33,641 nt of DNA from Ohtaekwangia sp036503775 (GCA_036503775.1 DASXWH010000009.1:1-33641); one strand, 5' to 3'. Shown: positions 1 to 7,954, numbered from the stretch's first letter. Numbers and translations are program-made. The notes: a model not told the origin generated them from the letters alone.

Positions 1-74
1 TTGACTTACTTTGTGATACAAATATCATAGGGCGTTTTATACTTTTTGGTTGAATAAAATTTTAGAAATAACAC

Positions 75-2225
75 GTGTACTATAATTTTTTAAAGATTCT
101 TAAAGGGTGTCTGCTTTCGATATTTTTTGTTTTCGGTTTCATAGTCCCATCAGCTTCTCAGGATACGAATAGGATAGACTCGCTTAAAAAACTGAGCGTA
201 ACAAGTACGGGTTCGGATCGCTGCGAAGTGTTGTTCCAATTGGCTCGTGAAACAGTGACTAGTGACAAAAACGCATCATTGGAATATGTAGGGGAAGGGC
301 TTGCATTGGCAACGCAAATAGGAGATAGCCTACGGATGGTTCGGGGTACGAGGTTGCGTGGCCAAATCCTGAGAAGGCTCGATAGGCTTGCGGAATCTAT
401 TGAAACTTTGAGCGGAGTTCTTCCTATAGCCAGACGGCATAGAACAGAGAGCGGCTTTTATGAAGAATATAAATACCTTTTAACAGCGCTTGCCGTTACG
501 CACACCTTTAGTGCAAATTATGACCAGGCGCTGGAGTTTAATTTTAGTATTCTTCAGATACAGGAAAAAGATCCGAATGAAAAAATGGCTGTAGGAGCAA
601 CACTGAATAATATCGGCCTTGTTTATTTTAAGCTTCAAAATTTTGACCGCTCAATAGAATTTTATGAACGAGCTCTAAGACATAAGCGCGAGATCAAGGA
701 TAACAATGATCTGGATCGCCTGCTTATCAATTTGGGTCTTGCCTATAATAGTGTAAAAGGGTACTCCAAAGGATTGCAGTACACTCAGGATGGGTTGGCA
801 AGCTGTGGTGATCATTGTAGTAATGAAATCAATCTGGAAGGACAGTTTGCGCTTGGAATATCAAACTTGGGATTGAAGAAACTGGATGAAGCTGAGAAAA
901 ATTTTCTCACATCACTTGAATTGTCCATTAAAGTTGGCTCCAGGCGAATGCAAGCTGAGAGCCTGGTTGAATTGGCAATTGTTAGAAAAGAACGAAAGGA
1001 TATTGTTAAGGCGCTTGAATACCTGAAAGAGAGTGAAAAGGTGTCAGAAGGAACAGGTCATAATGAAACCTTGATTTCTATATATCGAGAGTTCTCACGT
1101 ATTTATGAAGATGTAAACGATTTTAAAAACGCTTCTGCTTACCAAAGCAAGTATATCCATTTGAAGGATAGTATCTACGGAGAAGACCTGATCAAAAACA
1201 TTGCAAGGGTTCAAACCGAATATGCAGAGCGTGAAAACATTGCTACCATTGCGGCAAAGGAAAAGATCATTGAACAGCAACGCGCACTTAGCATATTGGC
1301 GGCCATAGTGGCTATCCTGGCAGGCCTCCTGATATTAGTTCTGCAGCGAAGTAACCGAACGATCAAGCGCGTTAACGCTCAATTGTCAGAGGCCAAGGAA
1401 ACCATTCAGGAACAAAATAAACTCCTCGAAAGCAAAAACAAATACCTGGATAAAGAGGTAGAATCAAAAACTGAGGATCTCGAACGTGCCAACCAATCCC
1501 TGAAGCAGGTTAACGATGAACTTGATAACTTCATTTACAAAACATCGCATGATATCCGCGGCCCGCTTGCGAGCTTAAAGGGAATGTGTAATGTAGCTCT
1601 GATGGATGTTAAGGATGCCATTGCCCTGGATTACCTGCGCAAACTGGATTCTACAGCAGAACGATTAAATACCATCCTGACGCGTCTGTTGATCATCAAT
1701 CAGATAAACAACTCAAAACTCTCTGTATCCAAGATTGATTTTAATACTATAGTAGGTGATGTGATGCTGTTGGAAAAGAAAAAAGGATTGCCGGGCAAAC
1801 TGAATATACGAAAGCAGATTGATGAACGTGTTTTTATTCACTCTGATAAGGAGCTTGTCAGAATAGTGCTAGAAAACCTCATCGATAATGCCATCAAATT
1901 TTACAATGATTCAGACCGTGTTGATTCGTTTGTGGAGGTACGCATTGATTCATCAGAAGAAAAAAGCGTAAAGGTCAGAGTGATTGACAACGGAATAGGA
2001 ATCAGTGAGTCGAACCCTGGGAAACTCTTCCGCATGTTCTTCCGGGCATCAGAACGATCGGAGACTGGAGGTATCGGATTATACATTGTAAAAACAGCCA
2101 CGGCTAAGCTGGGTGGTAAAGTTGGTCTGCTAACCACACCAGAAGGATTTACGGAATTCTTCGTGGTATTTCCTCCATATCCTCCCAATCCGGAGGAAGG
2201 AAAGGAAAAGCCTTCCATTTACTAG
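75..2225 (+). CDS. TPR-containing membrane sensor histidine kinase
   Basis: Predicted inner-membrane sensor kinase of 716 residues. An N-terminal signal/anchor segment (residues about 8-28, ending PSASQ) is followed by a periplasmic region of tetratricopeptide-type helical repeats (about 35-390; for example the GATLNNIGLVYFKLQNFDRS stretch). A transmembrane helix lies at about 407-427, then a coiled coil, then the kinase core. The HisKA box reads TSHDIRGPLASLKG with phospho-acceptor H492. The ATP-binding domain shows the N box (N605), the G1 motif DNGIGIS (D638) and a later GGIGLYIV G2 box. No receiver or DNA-binding domain is attached and no response regulator gene is next to it, so its partner is unknown. 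The start is GTG, chosen because it precedes a good signal peptide. Such TPR kinases are common in Bacteroidota. The ligand cannot be told from sequence. Confidence 0.9.
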   Translation: MYYNFLKILKGCLLSIFFVFGFIVPSASQDTNRIDSLKKLSVTSTGSDRCEVLFQLARETVTSDKNASLEYVGEGLALATQIGDSLRMVRGTRLRGQILRRLDRLAESIETLSGVLPIARRHRTESGFYEEYKYLLTALAVTHTFSANYDQALEFNFSILQIQEKDPNEKMAVGATLNNIGLVYFKLQNFDRSIEFYERALRHKREIKDNNDLDRLLINLGLAYNSVKGYSKGLQYTQDGLASCGDHCSNEINLEGQFALGISNLGLKKLDEAEKNFLTSLELSIKVGSRRMQAESLVELAIVRKERKDIVKALEYLKESEKVSEGTGHNETLISIYREFSRIYEDVNDFKNASAYQSKYIHLKDSIYGEDLIKNIARVQTEYAERENIATIAAKEKIIEQQRALSILAAIVAILAGLLILVLQRSNRTIKRVNAQLSEAKETIQEQNKLLESKNKYLDKEVESKTEDLERANQSLKQVNDELDNFIYKTSHDIRGPLASLKGMCNVALMDVKDAIALDYLRKLDSTAERLNTILTRLLIINQINNSKLSVSKIDFNTIVGDVMLLEKKKGLPGKLNIRKQIDERVFIHSDKELVRIVLENLIDNAIKFYNDSDRVDSFVEVRIDSSEEKSVKVRVIDNGIGISESNPGKLFRMFFRASERSETGGIGLYIVKTATAKLGGKVGLLTTPEGFTEFFVVFPPYPPNPEEGKEKPSIY

Positions 2226-2251
2226 AATTTTTTTACCTCCATTTCTCTTAT

Positions 2252-2259
2252 CATCTTTG
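2252..2259 (+). promoter_or_regulatory. possible -7 element for metG
   Basis: CATCTTTG matches the Bacteroidota -7 consensus TAnnTTTG at all but the first position and lies 29 bases before the metG start. No clear TTG -33 box is visible upstream, so this is a weak call. Confidence 0.3.
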
Positions 2260-2288
2260 CAGGCTTATTTTCAGGCTAAGAACGCATC

Positions 2289-4376
2289 ATGGGTACTTTT
2301 AAACGACACACAATAACAGCAGCATTGCCGTATGCCAATGGTCCACTTCATATCGGGCACATTGCAGGAGCCTATCTTCCCGCAGATACCTATGTCAGGT
2401 ATTTGCGCCTTAAAGGCGAAGATGTAGTGTTTATCTGCGGGTCAGATGAGCATGGTGTGGCGATAACACTGGGAGCCAAAAAGGAAAATGTAACACCCCG
2501 GGCTTTTGTCGACAAGTATCACAACCTGATGAGGAAGGCTTTTGAGGATTTTGGAGTTTCGTTTGACATCTATTCGCGTACATCCAATCCGGTTCATTAT
2601 GAAACCGCTCAACAGTTTTTCAAGAAGATTTACGACAAGGGTCTATTCATTGAAGAAACTTCTGATCAGTATTTTGATGAGCAGGAAAATATATTTCTTG
2701 CAGACCGTTACATCATAGGTACCTGCCCGAATTGTGGAAATACCAATGCATATGGTGATCAGTGTGAAAAATGCGGCACAAGTTTAAGTCCTAAGCAATT
2801 GATAAATCCGAGGTCAACCGTTTCCGGAAAGACCCCGGTGCTGAAACCCACCAAACATTGGTATTTTCCGCTAGACAAATTTGAATCATGGTTGAAGGAG
2901 TGGCTTATAGAAGGTCACGCAGACTGGAAAACCAATGTGTTTGGTCAGTGTAAATCATGGTTGGATCAGGGCTTACAACCCCGTTCGATCACACGCGACC
3001 TTGATTGGGGTATACCTGTTCCGTTACCCGATGCCAAAGGTAAAGTACTCTACGTGTGGTTTGATGCACCTATTGGTTATATATCCGCTACAAAAGAACT
3101 GAAGCCCAATGACTGGGAAAAATACTGGAAAGATCCGGAAACCCGGCTGATTCATTTTATTGGTAAGGATAATATTGTGTTTCATTGTATCATCTTCCCG
3201 GCCATGCTGAAAGCGGAAGGTGATTACATTCTGCCGGATAATGTTCCGGCCAATGAATTTCTCAACCTCGAAGGGGAGAAGCTTTCAACCTCACGTAGCC
3301 ATGCCGTATGGCTTCATGAATATCTGCAGGATTTTCCAGGACGAAGAGACGAGTTGCGATATGTATTGAATTCCATATCTCCCGAGACCAAGGATGCCGA
3401 CTTTACCTGGAAGGATTATCAGCAAAAGGTAAATAGTGAGATGGTTTCTATTCTGGGAAACTTTGTAAACCGTGTGATGGTGCTGACCTGGAAATATTTC
3501 GAGGGTAAGGTACCTTCCGAACATGAGCTTTCGAGTACAGATGAAAGAAGAAAGAAAATCCTGGCGTCTTACAATCAGTCACATATCGATCTGAACACCG
3601 CTATCAAAGAAATGACCGGGGCGTTGAAAAATTTCCGTTTCCGTGAGGCTCAGTTTCAGATGATGAATCTTTCGCGCATCGGAAATAAATTTTTGGCTGA
3701 TACCGAACCCTGGAAACTGGCGAAAGAAGATATGGAAGCTGTGGGGTGCATTTTAAATTATGCATTGACCATAGTAGGTAACATCGCGCTGGCGTGCGAA
3801 CCTTTTCTTCCCGATGGCTCGGTCAGTATTCAAAAACAACTTGGGATAAATTCGTGGGAGGATTTACGAGAAGAATTCTGGAAAAAAGAAGAGATGATTT
3901 ATGTTGTCAAGCAGCACCATGCCCTCGGAGCAGCTGAGCTTTTATACAGAAACGTGGAAGAAGCTGACATTGAGAAGCAAATTGAAAGACTTAAAAAACC
4001 GAAGAGCATGGAACAACCTCAGACCAATAATCCGGTTAAGCCGCTCAAGCCTGAAATTGTGTTTGACGACTTTGCCAAGCTTGACATACGGATTGGGAAA
4101 GTTGTGGCTGCGGAGAAGATGGAGAAGTCGAATAAACTTTTAAAGCTTACCGTCAATTCGGGTCTCGATACACGGACAATACTGAGCGGTATTGCACTTC
4201 ACTATTCTCCGGAAGAGATGGTCGGAAAGCAGGTGACGTTCATAGCCAATCTGGCTCCGCGTAAAATGATGGGACTGGAGTCGCAGGGAATGATTTTAAT
4301 GGCCGAGGATAAAGACGGCAAATTAAAACTGGTTCATCCTTCGGATGCCGTTGAGCCGGGATCAACGGTGAACTGA
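2289..4376 (+). CDS. metG: methionyl-tRNA synthetase with C-terminal tRNA-binding domain
   Basis: Class I aminoacyl-tRNA synthetase that charges tRNA-Met with methionine in the cytoplasm; essential for translation. The HIGH signature is at residues 21-24 (PYANGPLHIGH). The zinc knuckle has four cysteines, C146, C149, C159 and C162. The KMSKS-type loop is KLSTS at 331-335, preceded by the usual LEGEK. After the anticodon-binding helical domain comes a linker and a C-terminal EMAP/Trbp111-like OB-fold (about 592-695, starting DFAKLDIRIGKVV), which in this family aids tRNA binding and dimerisation. At 695 residues it is the normal length for the long form. It starts 63 bases after the kinase gene on the same strand and probably has its own promoter. 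The next gene is convergent. Confidence 0.98.
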   Translation: MGTFKRHTITAALPYANGPLHIGHIAGAYLPADTYVRYLRLKGEDVVFICGSDEHGVAITLGAKKENVTPRAFVDKYHNLMRKAFEDFGVSFDIYSRTSNPVHYETAQQFFKKIYDKGLFIEETSDQYFDEQENIFLADRYIIGTCPNCGNTNAYGDQCEKCGTSLSPKQLINPRSTVSGKTPVLKPTKHWYFPLDKFESWLKEWLIEGHADWKTNVFGQCKSWLDQGLQPRSITRDLDWGIPVPLPDAKGKVLYVWFDAPIGYISATKELKPNDWEKYWKDPETRLIHFIGKDNIVFHCIIFPAMLKAEGDYILPDNVPANEFLNLEGEKLSTSRSHAVWLHEYLQDFPGRRDELRYVLNSISPETKDADFTWKDYQQKVNSEMVSILGNFVNRVMVLTWKYFEGKVPSEHELSSTDERRKKILASYNQSHIDLNTAIKEMTGALKNFRFREAQFQMMNLSRIGNKFLADTEPWKLAKEDMEAVGCILNYALTIVGNIALACEPFLPDGSVSIQKQLGINSWEDLREEFWKKEEMIYVVKQHHALGAAELLYRNVEEADIEKQIERLKKPKSMEQPQTNNPVKPLKPEIVFDDFAKLDIRIGKVVAAEKMEKSNKLLKLTVNSGLDTRTILSGIALHYSPEEMVGKQVTFIANLAPRKMMGLESQGMILMAEDKDGKLKLVHPSDAVEPGSTVN

Positions 4377-4392
4377 TAATGTTAAAGTCTAA

Positions 4393-4428
4393 GTTTAAAG
4401 TTCCAATACTCAATCTTATACTTTAAAC
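4393..4428. terminator. possible weak bidirectional terminator between metG and the convergent gene
   Basis: Perfect 9-base inverted repeat GTTTAAAGT (4393-4401) / ACTTTAAAC (4420-4428) with an 18-base loop, in the 52-base gap between the ends of two convergent genes. The stem is A+T rich and therefore weak, although CCTTTTTC follows shortly after on the + strand. The position suits a terminator; the stability does not strongly support it. Confidence 0.35.
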
Positions 4429-4713
4429 CTATAGTCCTTTTTCTTCCCAGGTAACTGTACCTGTTCTTTTTGCATGCACCTTCATGGTAACTACAATCTC
4501 GTCTGCACCTGACTGAAGGCAAATGTGTTGGGCTTCCTTTGCTACTTTCATCAGGGTGTCATAGTCTCCTTGCATAACCGTTTCCATTGCGCCAACTCGA
4601 AAGTCAACGCCTGATTTTTCAATAACTTCAATGGCTTTGTCTATGATCGTATAGGGTTGATGTTCTGTGCAAAGGGGAACAATCTGAATAGCAATGTGTA
4701 CTTGGTCTCTCAT
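4429..4713 (-). CDS. MTH1187-type thiamine-binding protein
   Basis: Small (94 aa) protein of the YkoF/MTH1187 (thiamine-binding, formerly DUF77) family. The full-length match covers the N-terminal strand VHIAIQIVPL, the central segment GVDFRVGAMETVMQGD and the C-terminal VTMKVHAK. Family members form ferredoxin-like dimers or tetramers and bind thiamine-like ligands; their cellular role is not well defined. No signal peptide is present, so it is cytoplasmic. It begins 3 bases after the pth stop codon and must share a transcript with pth. No thiamine gene or TPP riboswitch is nearby, so the ligand is taken from the family and not from context. Confidence 0.85.
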   Translation of the reverse strand: MRDQVHIAIQIVPLCTEHQPYTIIDKAIEVIEKSGVDFRVGAMETVMQGDYDTLMKVAKEAQHICLQSGADEIVVTMKVHAKRTGTVTWEEKGL

Positions 4714-4716
4714 ACG

Positions 4717-5277
4717 TCAATTGTTGAATTGGTTCATGGTGCGTTCTGCACCTATCGCGCAGAAGGAAATAATCATTTCATTCGCTTTTTTGATGACGGT
4801 TGGCAACTGATCAAACTCTTCCTTTTCAAAATTACTCAGGACAAAATCCACCTGCTGACCTTTGCCAAAGGAGTTTCCGATACCAAAACGTAAGCGGGCG
4901 TATTCCTGACCGTTCAGAAGAAGTTCAATATTCTTTAACCCATTATGTCCGGCAGAGCTTCCACGGGTGCGCATCCGTAAACTGCCAAATGGAAGAGCCA
5001 GATCGTCTACAATAACCAGCAGATTCTCTTTTGGTATTTTCAGTTCCTGAAGCCAGTAGGCGATAGACTTTCCACTCAGGTTCATGTAGGTAGTAGGCTT
5101 GATCAGGTGAATGCTTCTGCCTTTGAATTTGAATTCAGTTTTTTCAGCCAGGCGATCCACTGAAAAGGAAGCTTTATGTTCATCGGCTAGCTGATCGAGC
5201 ACCAAAAACCCAATGTTGTGTCGAGTCAATTCATATTCAGCACCGATGTTACCCAAACCTGCGATAAGGTATTTCAT
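4717..5277 (-). CDS. pth: peptidyl-tRNA hydrolase
   Basis: Cleaves the ester bond of peptidyl-tRNAs released from stalled ribosomes, recycling tRNA; cytoplasmic and usually essential. All family signatures are present at canonical positions: GLGNIG with N10, catalytic H20 in TRHNIGF, N66 in KPTTYMNLSG, D91/D92 in VIVDDLALPFG, and H111-N112 in SSAGHNGLKN. Length (186 aa) is typical. It lies downstream of rplY in the widespread prs-rplY-pth order, but a strong terminator hairpin separates it from rplY, so it may rely on its own promoter (see 5313-5342). The 3-base gap to the next gene implies co-transcription with the thiamine-binding protein. Confidence 0.97.
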   Translation of the reverse strand: MKYLIAGLGNIGAEYELTRHNIGFLVLDQLADEHKASFSVDRLAEKTEFKFKGRSIHLIKPTTYMNLSGKSIAYWLQELKIPKENLLVIVDDLALPFGSLRMRTRGSSAGHNGLKNIELLLNGQEYARLRFGIGNSFGKGQQVDFVLSNFEKEEFDQLPTVIKKANEMIISFCAIGAERTMNQFNN

Positions 5278-5312
5278 AGTATCACTATCCTGTTCAGCTT
5301 AATGTTCACTGG

Positions 5313-5342
5313 CAAAGCAACGAATTAACCGGTAATTACAAA
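5313..5342 (-). promoter_or_regulatory. possible promoter for pth
   Basis: On the minus strand TTTG (5339-5342) is followed, after 18 bases, by TTGCTTTG (5313-5320), which matches 7 of 8 positions of the Bacteroidota -7 element TAnnTTTG. It sits just after the rplY terminator and about 36 bases before the pth start, where an independent promoter would be needed. Confidence 0.4.
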
Positions 5343-5353
5343 TGGGCAGAAAC

Positions 5354-5386
5354 AAAAAATCCTTCCTGACTCAGGAAGGATTTTTT
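5354..5386 (-). terminator. strong intrinsic terminator after rplY
   Basis: Perfect 16-base inverted repeat: arms 5354-5369 and 5371-5386, one central base, with a G/C core (TCCTTCCTGA / TCAGGAAGGA) flanked by A6 and T6 tracts. It is symmetrical and could work on either strand. In context it lies 20 bases past the rplY stop codon, so it ends the prs-rplY transcript. Confidence 0.85.
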
Positions 5387-5405
5387 AGCTCTATCGTGAC
5401 CAGAA

Positions 5406-6077
5406 TTACTTCTTGCCTTCTTCTTTCTTAGGCGCTTCGGCTTTCTTGGCATCAGCACCCGCAGCAGGGGTAGCAGCAGCACCTTCAGCAGGAGCAGCAG
5501 CGGCAGCAGCAGCATCTTCAGCAGCCATTTTAGCAGCGCGAGGAACTTCAACTACAGCTACAGAAGCTTGTTTCGGATCAAGGAATTCAAGGTTCCCGAT
5601 CTTGATGTCACCAACCTTAATGGCATGGTGGAAATCAAGCGTAGATACATCTACGTCAATGTGATCAGGCATATCTTTCGGAAAAGCATATACTTTCAAT
5701 GTAGTTCTCTTCTGAACCAGTGCACCACCTTTAGAAACACCAGGAGCAACACCCACTAAACGGGCAGGAATGCTCATTTTGATTTTTCTGTCTTCTGTGA
5801 TGCGAAGAAAATCCGCATGCAGGATAACTTCACTAACCGGATGGAACTGAACTTCCTGCAGGATAGCCTGGCACTCTTCACCTTCAATGTTAATGTGCAC
5901 AAAGTGTGCTTCATTGGTATACACCAATTCCCGGAACAGAATCATCGGAGAGCTGAAATGAATTTGTTCATTTCCTCCGTACAACACACAAGGTACAAGA
6001 CCTTCGTCCCGAAGTTTTTGGGAATCAGCCTTGCCGAGATTTGCTCGTTTATACCCTATAATCTCAACAGTTTTCAT
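5406..6077 (-). CDS. rplY: 50S ribosomal protein L25 (CTC/TL5 type) with alanine-rich tail
   Basis: 5S rRNA-binding ribosomal protein of the long CTC/TL5 type. The N-terminal L25 domain (about 1-90) has the LRDEGLVPCVLYG segment and HADFLRI. A C-terminal beta domain (about 98-180) follows, including KGGALVQKRTTLKVYAFPKDMPDHIDVDVS. Residues from about 181 to 223 form a low-complexity tail of Ala, Pro, Gly, Glu and Lys, ending in KKEEGKK. Such tails are common in Bacteroidota L25 and are probably disordered. It begins 35 bases downstream of prs on the same strand, the classic prs-rplY pair, and ends before a strong terminator. Confidence 0.96.
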   Translation of the reverse strand: MKTVEIIGYKRANLGKADSQKLRDEGLVPCVLYGGNEQIHFSSPMILFRELVYTNEAHFVHINIEGEECQAILQEVQFHPVSEVILHADFLRITEDRKIKMSIPARLVGVAPGVSKGGALVQKRTTLKVYAFPKDMPDHIDVDVSTLDFHHAIKVGDIKIGNLEFLDPKQASVAVVEVPRAAKMAAEDAAAAAAAPAEGAAATPAAGADAKKAEAPKKEEGKK

Positions 6078-6112
6078 AATGGTATGTATTTAAGTTTAAA
6101 AGTTTCGAAATG

Positions 6113-7042
6113 TTAAAGTTTAATGAACAGTGAGCTGATCGACTCATTGTCATGGATCTTCCGGATAGCCTTGGCATACAGGTCAGATACAGATAATACT
6201 TTTATCTTGGAGCTTTTGGCGTTCAGCGGGATCGTATCCGACACCACAATTTCTTCCAGCACCGAGTTTTCAATATTCTCATACGCCTTGCCGGATAATA
6301 CAGGATGGGTACAAACTGCACGAACTGATTTAGCACCTTTTTCTTTTAACAGTGAGGCAGCTTTACAAATCGTTCCGGCTGTATCCACCAGGTCATCCAC
6401 AAGCACAACATCCATTCCTTCTACTTCACCGATAAGGCGCATCGAATCTATTTTGTTGGCTTCTTTTCTGTACTTATCACAAACGGCCAGCTCGGCATCA
6501 AAGAACTTGGCAAAACTTCTGGCACGTTTAATTCCTCCAACATCCGGAGAAGCAAACATGATATTGGTCAGACCAAGAGATTTGAGGTAAGGAATAAAAA
6601 TATAAGATCCGTCCAGGTGATCTACAGGTATATCAAAAAATCCCTGTATCTGGTCGGCATGCAGGTCACAAGCCATAATCCGGTTTGCTCCGGCTGCAGA
6701 GATAAGATTGGCAATCAATTTAGCGGCTATGGCTACCCGGGGTTTGTCTTTACGATCCTGGCGGGCATATCCGAAGTAGGGAATTACCACATTGACACTG
6801 GAGGCACTGGCGCGTTTGGCGGCATCCACCATGAGCAGTAATTCCATCAGGTTGTCAGAAGGTGGGAAGGTAGATTGGATGATGAATACCTCATGACCTC
6901 GAACAGATTCACGGATAAAGGGAGACATCTCACCATCACTGAATTGCTGGTAATTTACTTCGCCTAACCGTTCGCCATAAGCGCTAGCGATCTTTTCGGC
7001 CAGATACGAAGTAGCTCTTCCACTGAAAATTTTAACAGCCAT
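6113..7042 (-). CDS. prs: ribose-phosphate pyrophosphokinase (PRPP synthetase)
   Basis: Makes PRPP from ribose-5-phosphate and ATP, feeding purine, pyrimidine, histidine, tryptophan and NAD synthesis. Family motifs: FSDGEMSPFIRESVRG near the N terminus, the pyrophosphate/metal loop ACDLHADQIQGFFDIPVDHL, and the PRPP-binding signature VVLVDDLVDTAGTICKAA. Length (309 aa) is typical of class I enzymes. It is the first gene of prs-rplY and lies 86 bases downstream of tRNA-Gln, whose hairpin terminator separates the two. I found no convincing -7 element for prs in the short gap. It is metabolically linked to purL a few kilobases away but is not in an operon with it. Confidence 0.98.
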   Translation of the reverse strand: MAVKIFSGRATSYLAEKIASAYGERLGEVNYQQFSDGEMSPFIRESVRGHEVFIIQSTFPPSDNLMELLLMVDAAKRASASSVNVVIPYFGYARQDRKDKPRVAIAAKLIANLISAAGANRIMACDLHADQIQGFFDIPVDHLDGSYIFIPYLKSLGLTNIMFASPDVGGIKRARSFAKFFDAELAVCDKYRKEANKIDSMRLIGEVEGMDVVLVDDLVDTAGTICKAASLLKEKGAKSVRAVCTHPVLSGKAYENIENSVLEEIVVSDTIPLNAKSSKIKVLSVSDLYAKAIRKIHDNESISSLFIKL

Positions 7043-7097
7043 GGGTCAATCAGTTAACTAACCGCAGAAAACGATTTCACGGTTAACGTTTAACAAA

Positions 7098-7118
7098 GAA
7101 TCCCGCCAGGCGGGATTC
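7098..7118 (-). terminator. terminator of the tRNA-Gln transcript
   Basis: Near-perfect inverted repeat GAATCCCGCC (7098-7107) / GGCGGGATTC (7109-7118). On the minus strand it begins 10 bases after the tRNA 3' end and is followed by TTTGTTA, a short U-rich tail. The G/C-rich stem and its position fit an intrinsic terminator. Confidence 0.7.
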
Positions 7119-7128
7119 CTACTTTAAG

Positions 7129-7201
7129 TTGTCCGACCAGGGCTCGAACCTGGACTTTCCTGAATCAAAATCAGGCGTGTTGCCAGTTACACCATCGGAC
7201 A
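7129..7201 (-). tRNA. tRNA-Gln (anticodon TTG)
   Basis: Full cloverleaf of 73 bases on the minus strand. The acceptor stem TGTCCGA/TCGGACA gives 7 perfect pairs. The anticodon stem CCTGA/TCAGG encloses loop TTTTGAT, giving anticodon TTG (Gln, reading CAA and CAG). The T arm is CCAGG-TTCGAGC-CCTGG, the variable loop is short, and the discriminator is A. CCA is not encoded, as is usual in this phylum. A TACCTTTG promoter element lies about 50 bases upstream and a G/C hairpin terminator just downstream. It is a free-standing single-tRNA transcription unit. Confidence 0.97.
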
Positions 7202-7214
7202 ATCTTCTAAAACG

Positions 7215-7245
7215 CCCAAAAAAAGGCCAAAACCCATTATTTTGG
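7215..7245 (-). terminator. weak terminator-like hairpin after the DUF4136 gene
   Basis: On the minus strand CCAAAA (7240-7245), a 7-base loop and TTTTGG (7227-7232) are followed by CC and seven Ts. This could end the DUF4136 transcript. It lies between the proposed tRNA promoter and the tRNA itself, so one of the two calls may be wrong, or the 6-bp stem may be too weak to stop the tRNA transcript. Confidence 0.3.
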
Positions 7246-7250
7246 GATGG

Positions 7251-7258
7251 CAAAGGTA
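7251..7258 (-). promoter_or_regulatory. -7 promoter element for tRNA-Gln
   Basis: Reads TACCTTTG on the minus strand, an exact match to the Bacteroidota -7 consensus TAnnTTTG. It would place the transcript start about 40 bases before the tRNA. No clear TTG -33 box is seen. Confidence 0.5.
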
Positions 7259-7296
7259 GAATTATTTTTGGTAAATGTTAACCTCTGTGCGAATTT

Positions 7297-7872
7297 TTAG
7301 AGGTCATTTTCCTGATTTGACACCGTGTTTCCTTCCATAAATCCTTCAGCCCAGAAACGGTACTTGTCCAGAATGGAAATCACAGCATTGCGCAGGTGTC
7401 GGCTGTTATTAAAATCGATGGAGCCATACATGGTGGTAGCATAACCTTGCCAGATCGAACGGTTTTGCCTGCGGTCATAAAACTGAATGAGAAGGGTACC
7501 TGTCTTCAGGGTGAATTTCTGCGGATCATAATCAATATCCTCCGCTTGTGATTTTACCCATTCTTCAATATCAGGTTGATTATATCCGTTGAATCGCAGG
7601 CTATCATTAAACATTTTGAACCCAATGATGAGGTGTGGTTTATTCTGGGCCTGCTTGTATCCCAGGAATTTCATCCGGGAAACAATTGACTTCTCGATCA
7701 CTTCATTCATCATGGAAGAATCTGCCGGGCCGGCAGGTTTCATGATGTCAAAGGTCCGGTACTTTTTAAAGTTGCCTTTATAACTGTAATCATACTCAAC
7801 CGGAAGCTCCTTGTAACCCAAACATGAAGCAAACAGCACAAGTACACAAAGTGGAGCGTAAATTCTCTTCAT
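7297..7872 (-). CDS. DUF4136 domain lipoprotein
   Basis: Predicted lipoprotein of 191 aa. The signal peptide MKRIYAPLCVLVLFASC ends in a lipobox with acceptor C17. The mature part fits DUF4136: an early segment VEYDYSYKGNFKKYRTFDIMKP, a middle IIGFKMFNDSLRFNG and the later TGTLLIQFYDRRQNRSIWQGYA, which resembles the family's conserved 'vDifDa.t..lvWrG' region. Function is unknown for the family. The protein is expected at the outer-membrane periplasmic face or the cell surface. The start codon directly abuts a long stem-loop (7873-7934), which may affect its translation or carry its promoter. Confidence 0.8.
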   Translation of the reverse strand: MKRIYAPLCVLVLFASCLGYKELPVEYDYSYKGNFKKYRTFDIMKPAGPADSSMMNEVIEKSIVSRMKFLGYKQAQNKPHLIIGFKMFNDSLRFNGYNQPDIEEWVKSQAEDIDYDPQKFTLKTGTLLIQFYDRRQNRSIWQGYATTMYGSIDFNNSRHLRNAVISILDKYRFWAEGFMEGNTVSNQENDL

Positions 7873-7934
7873 AAGCGCGGGTTGTTATCAAAGATGAAGA
7901 TAAAGCTATTCATCTGTGATAACAACAAGCGCTT
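7873..7934 (-). repeat. long imperfect stem-loop between purL and the DUF4136 gene
   Basis: A nested inverted repeat spans this stretch: AAGCGC (7873-7878)/GCGCTT (7929-7934), then GTTGTTATCA (7881-7890)/TGATAACAAC (7917-7926), then AGATGAA (7892-7898)/TTCATCT (7909-7915), leaving a 10-base loop. That is 23 base pairs with only small internal mismatches. It ends one base before the DUF4136 start codon. It also holds CATCTTTG on the minus strand (7889-7896), close to the -7 consensus. There is no U tract, so a plain terminator role is doubtful. Confidence 0.7.
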
Positions 7935-7954
7935 TTAACCTTTTATTAAATTAG

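Noticed and set aside
3901..4143. 80-residue open frame inside metG
   Set aside because: Same strand, shifted frame, within a clear MetG domain; composition is Ser/Arg/Leu-rich as expected of a shadow.
5336..5551. Leucine-rich 71-residue minus-strand open frame in the L25 tail region
   Set aside because: It is a frame shadow of the Ala/Lys-rich tail of L25, reads across the terminator, and has no independent start signals.
7129..7201. tRNA-Gln as an integration (att) site
   Set aside because: No integrase gene, no duplicated tRNA 3' end, and no island-like genes on either side.
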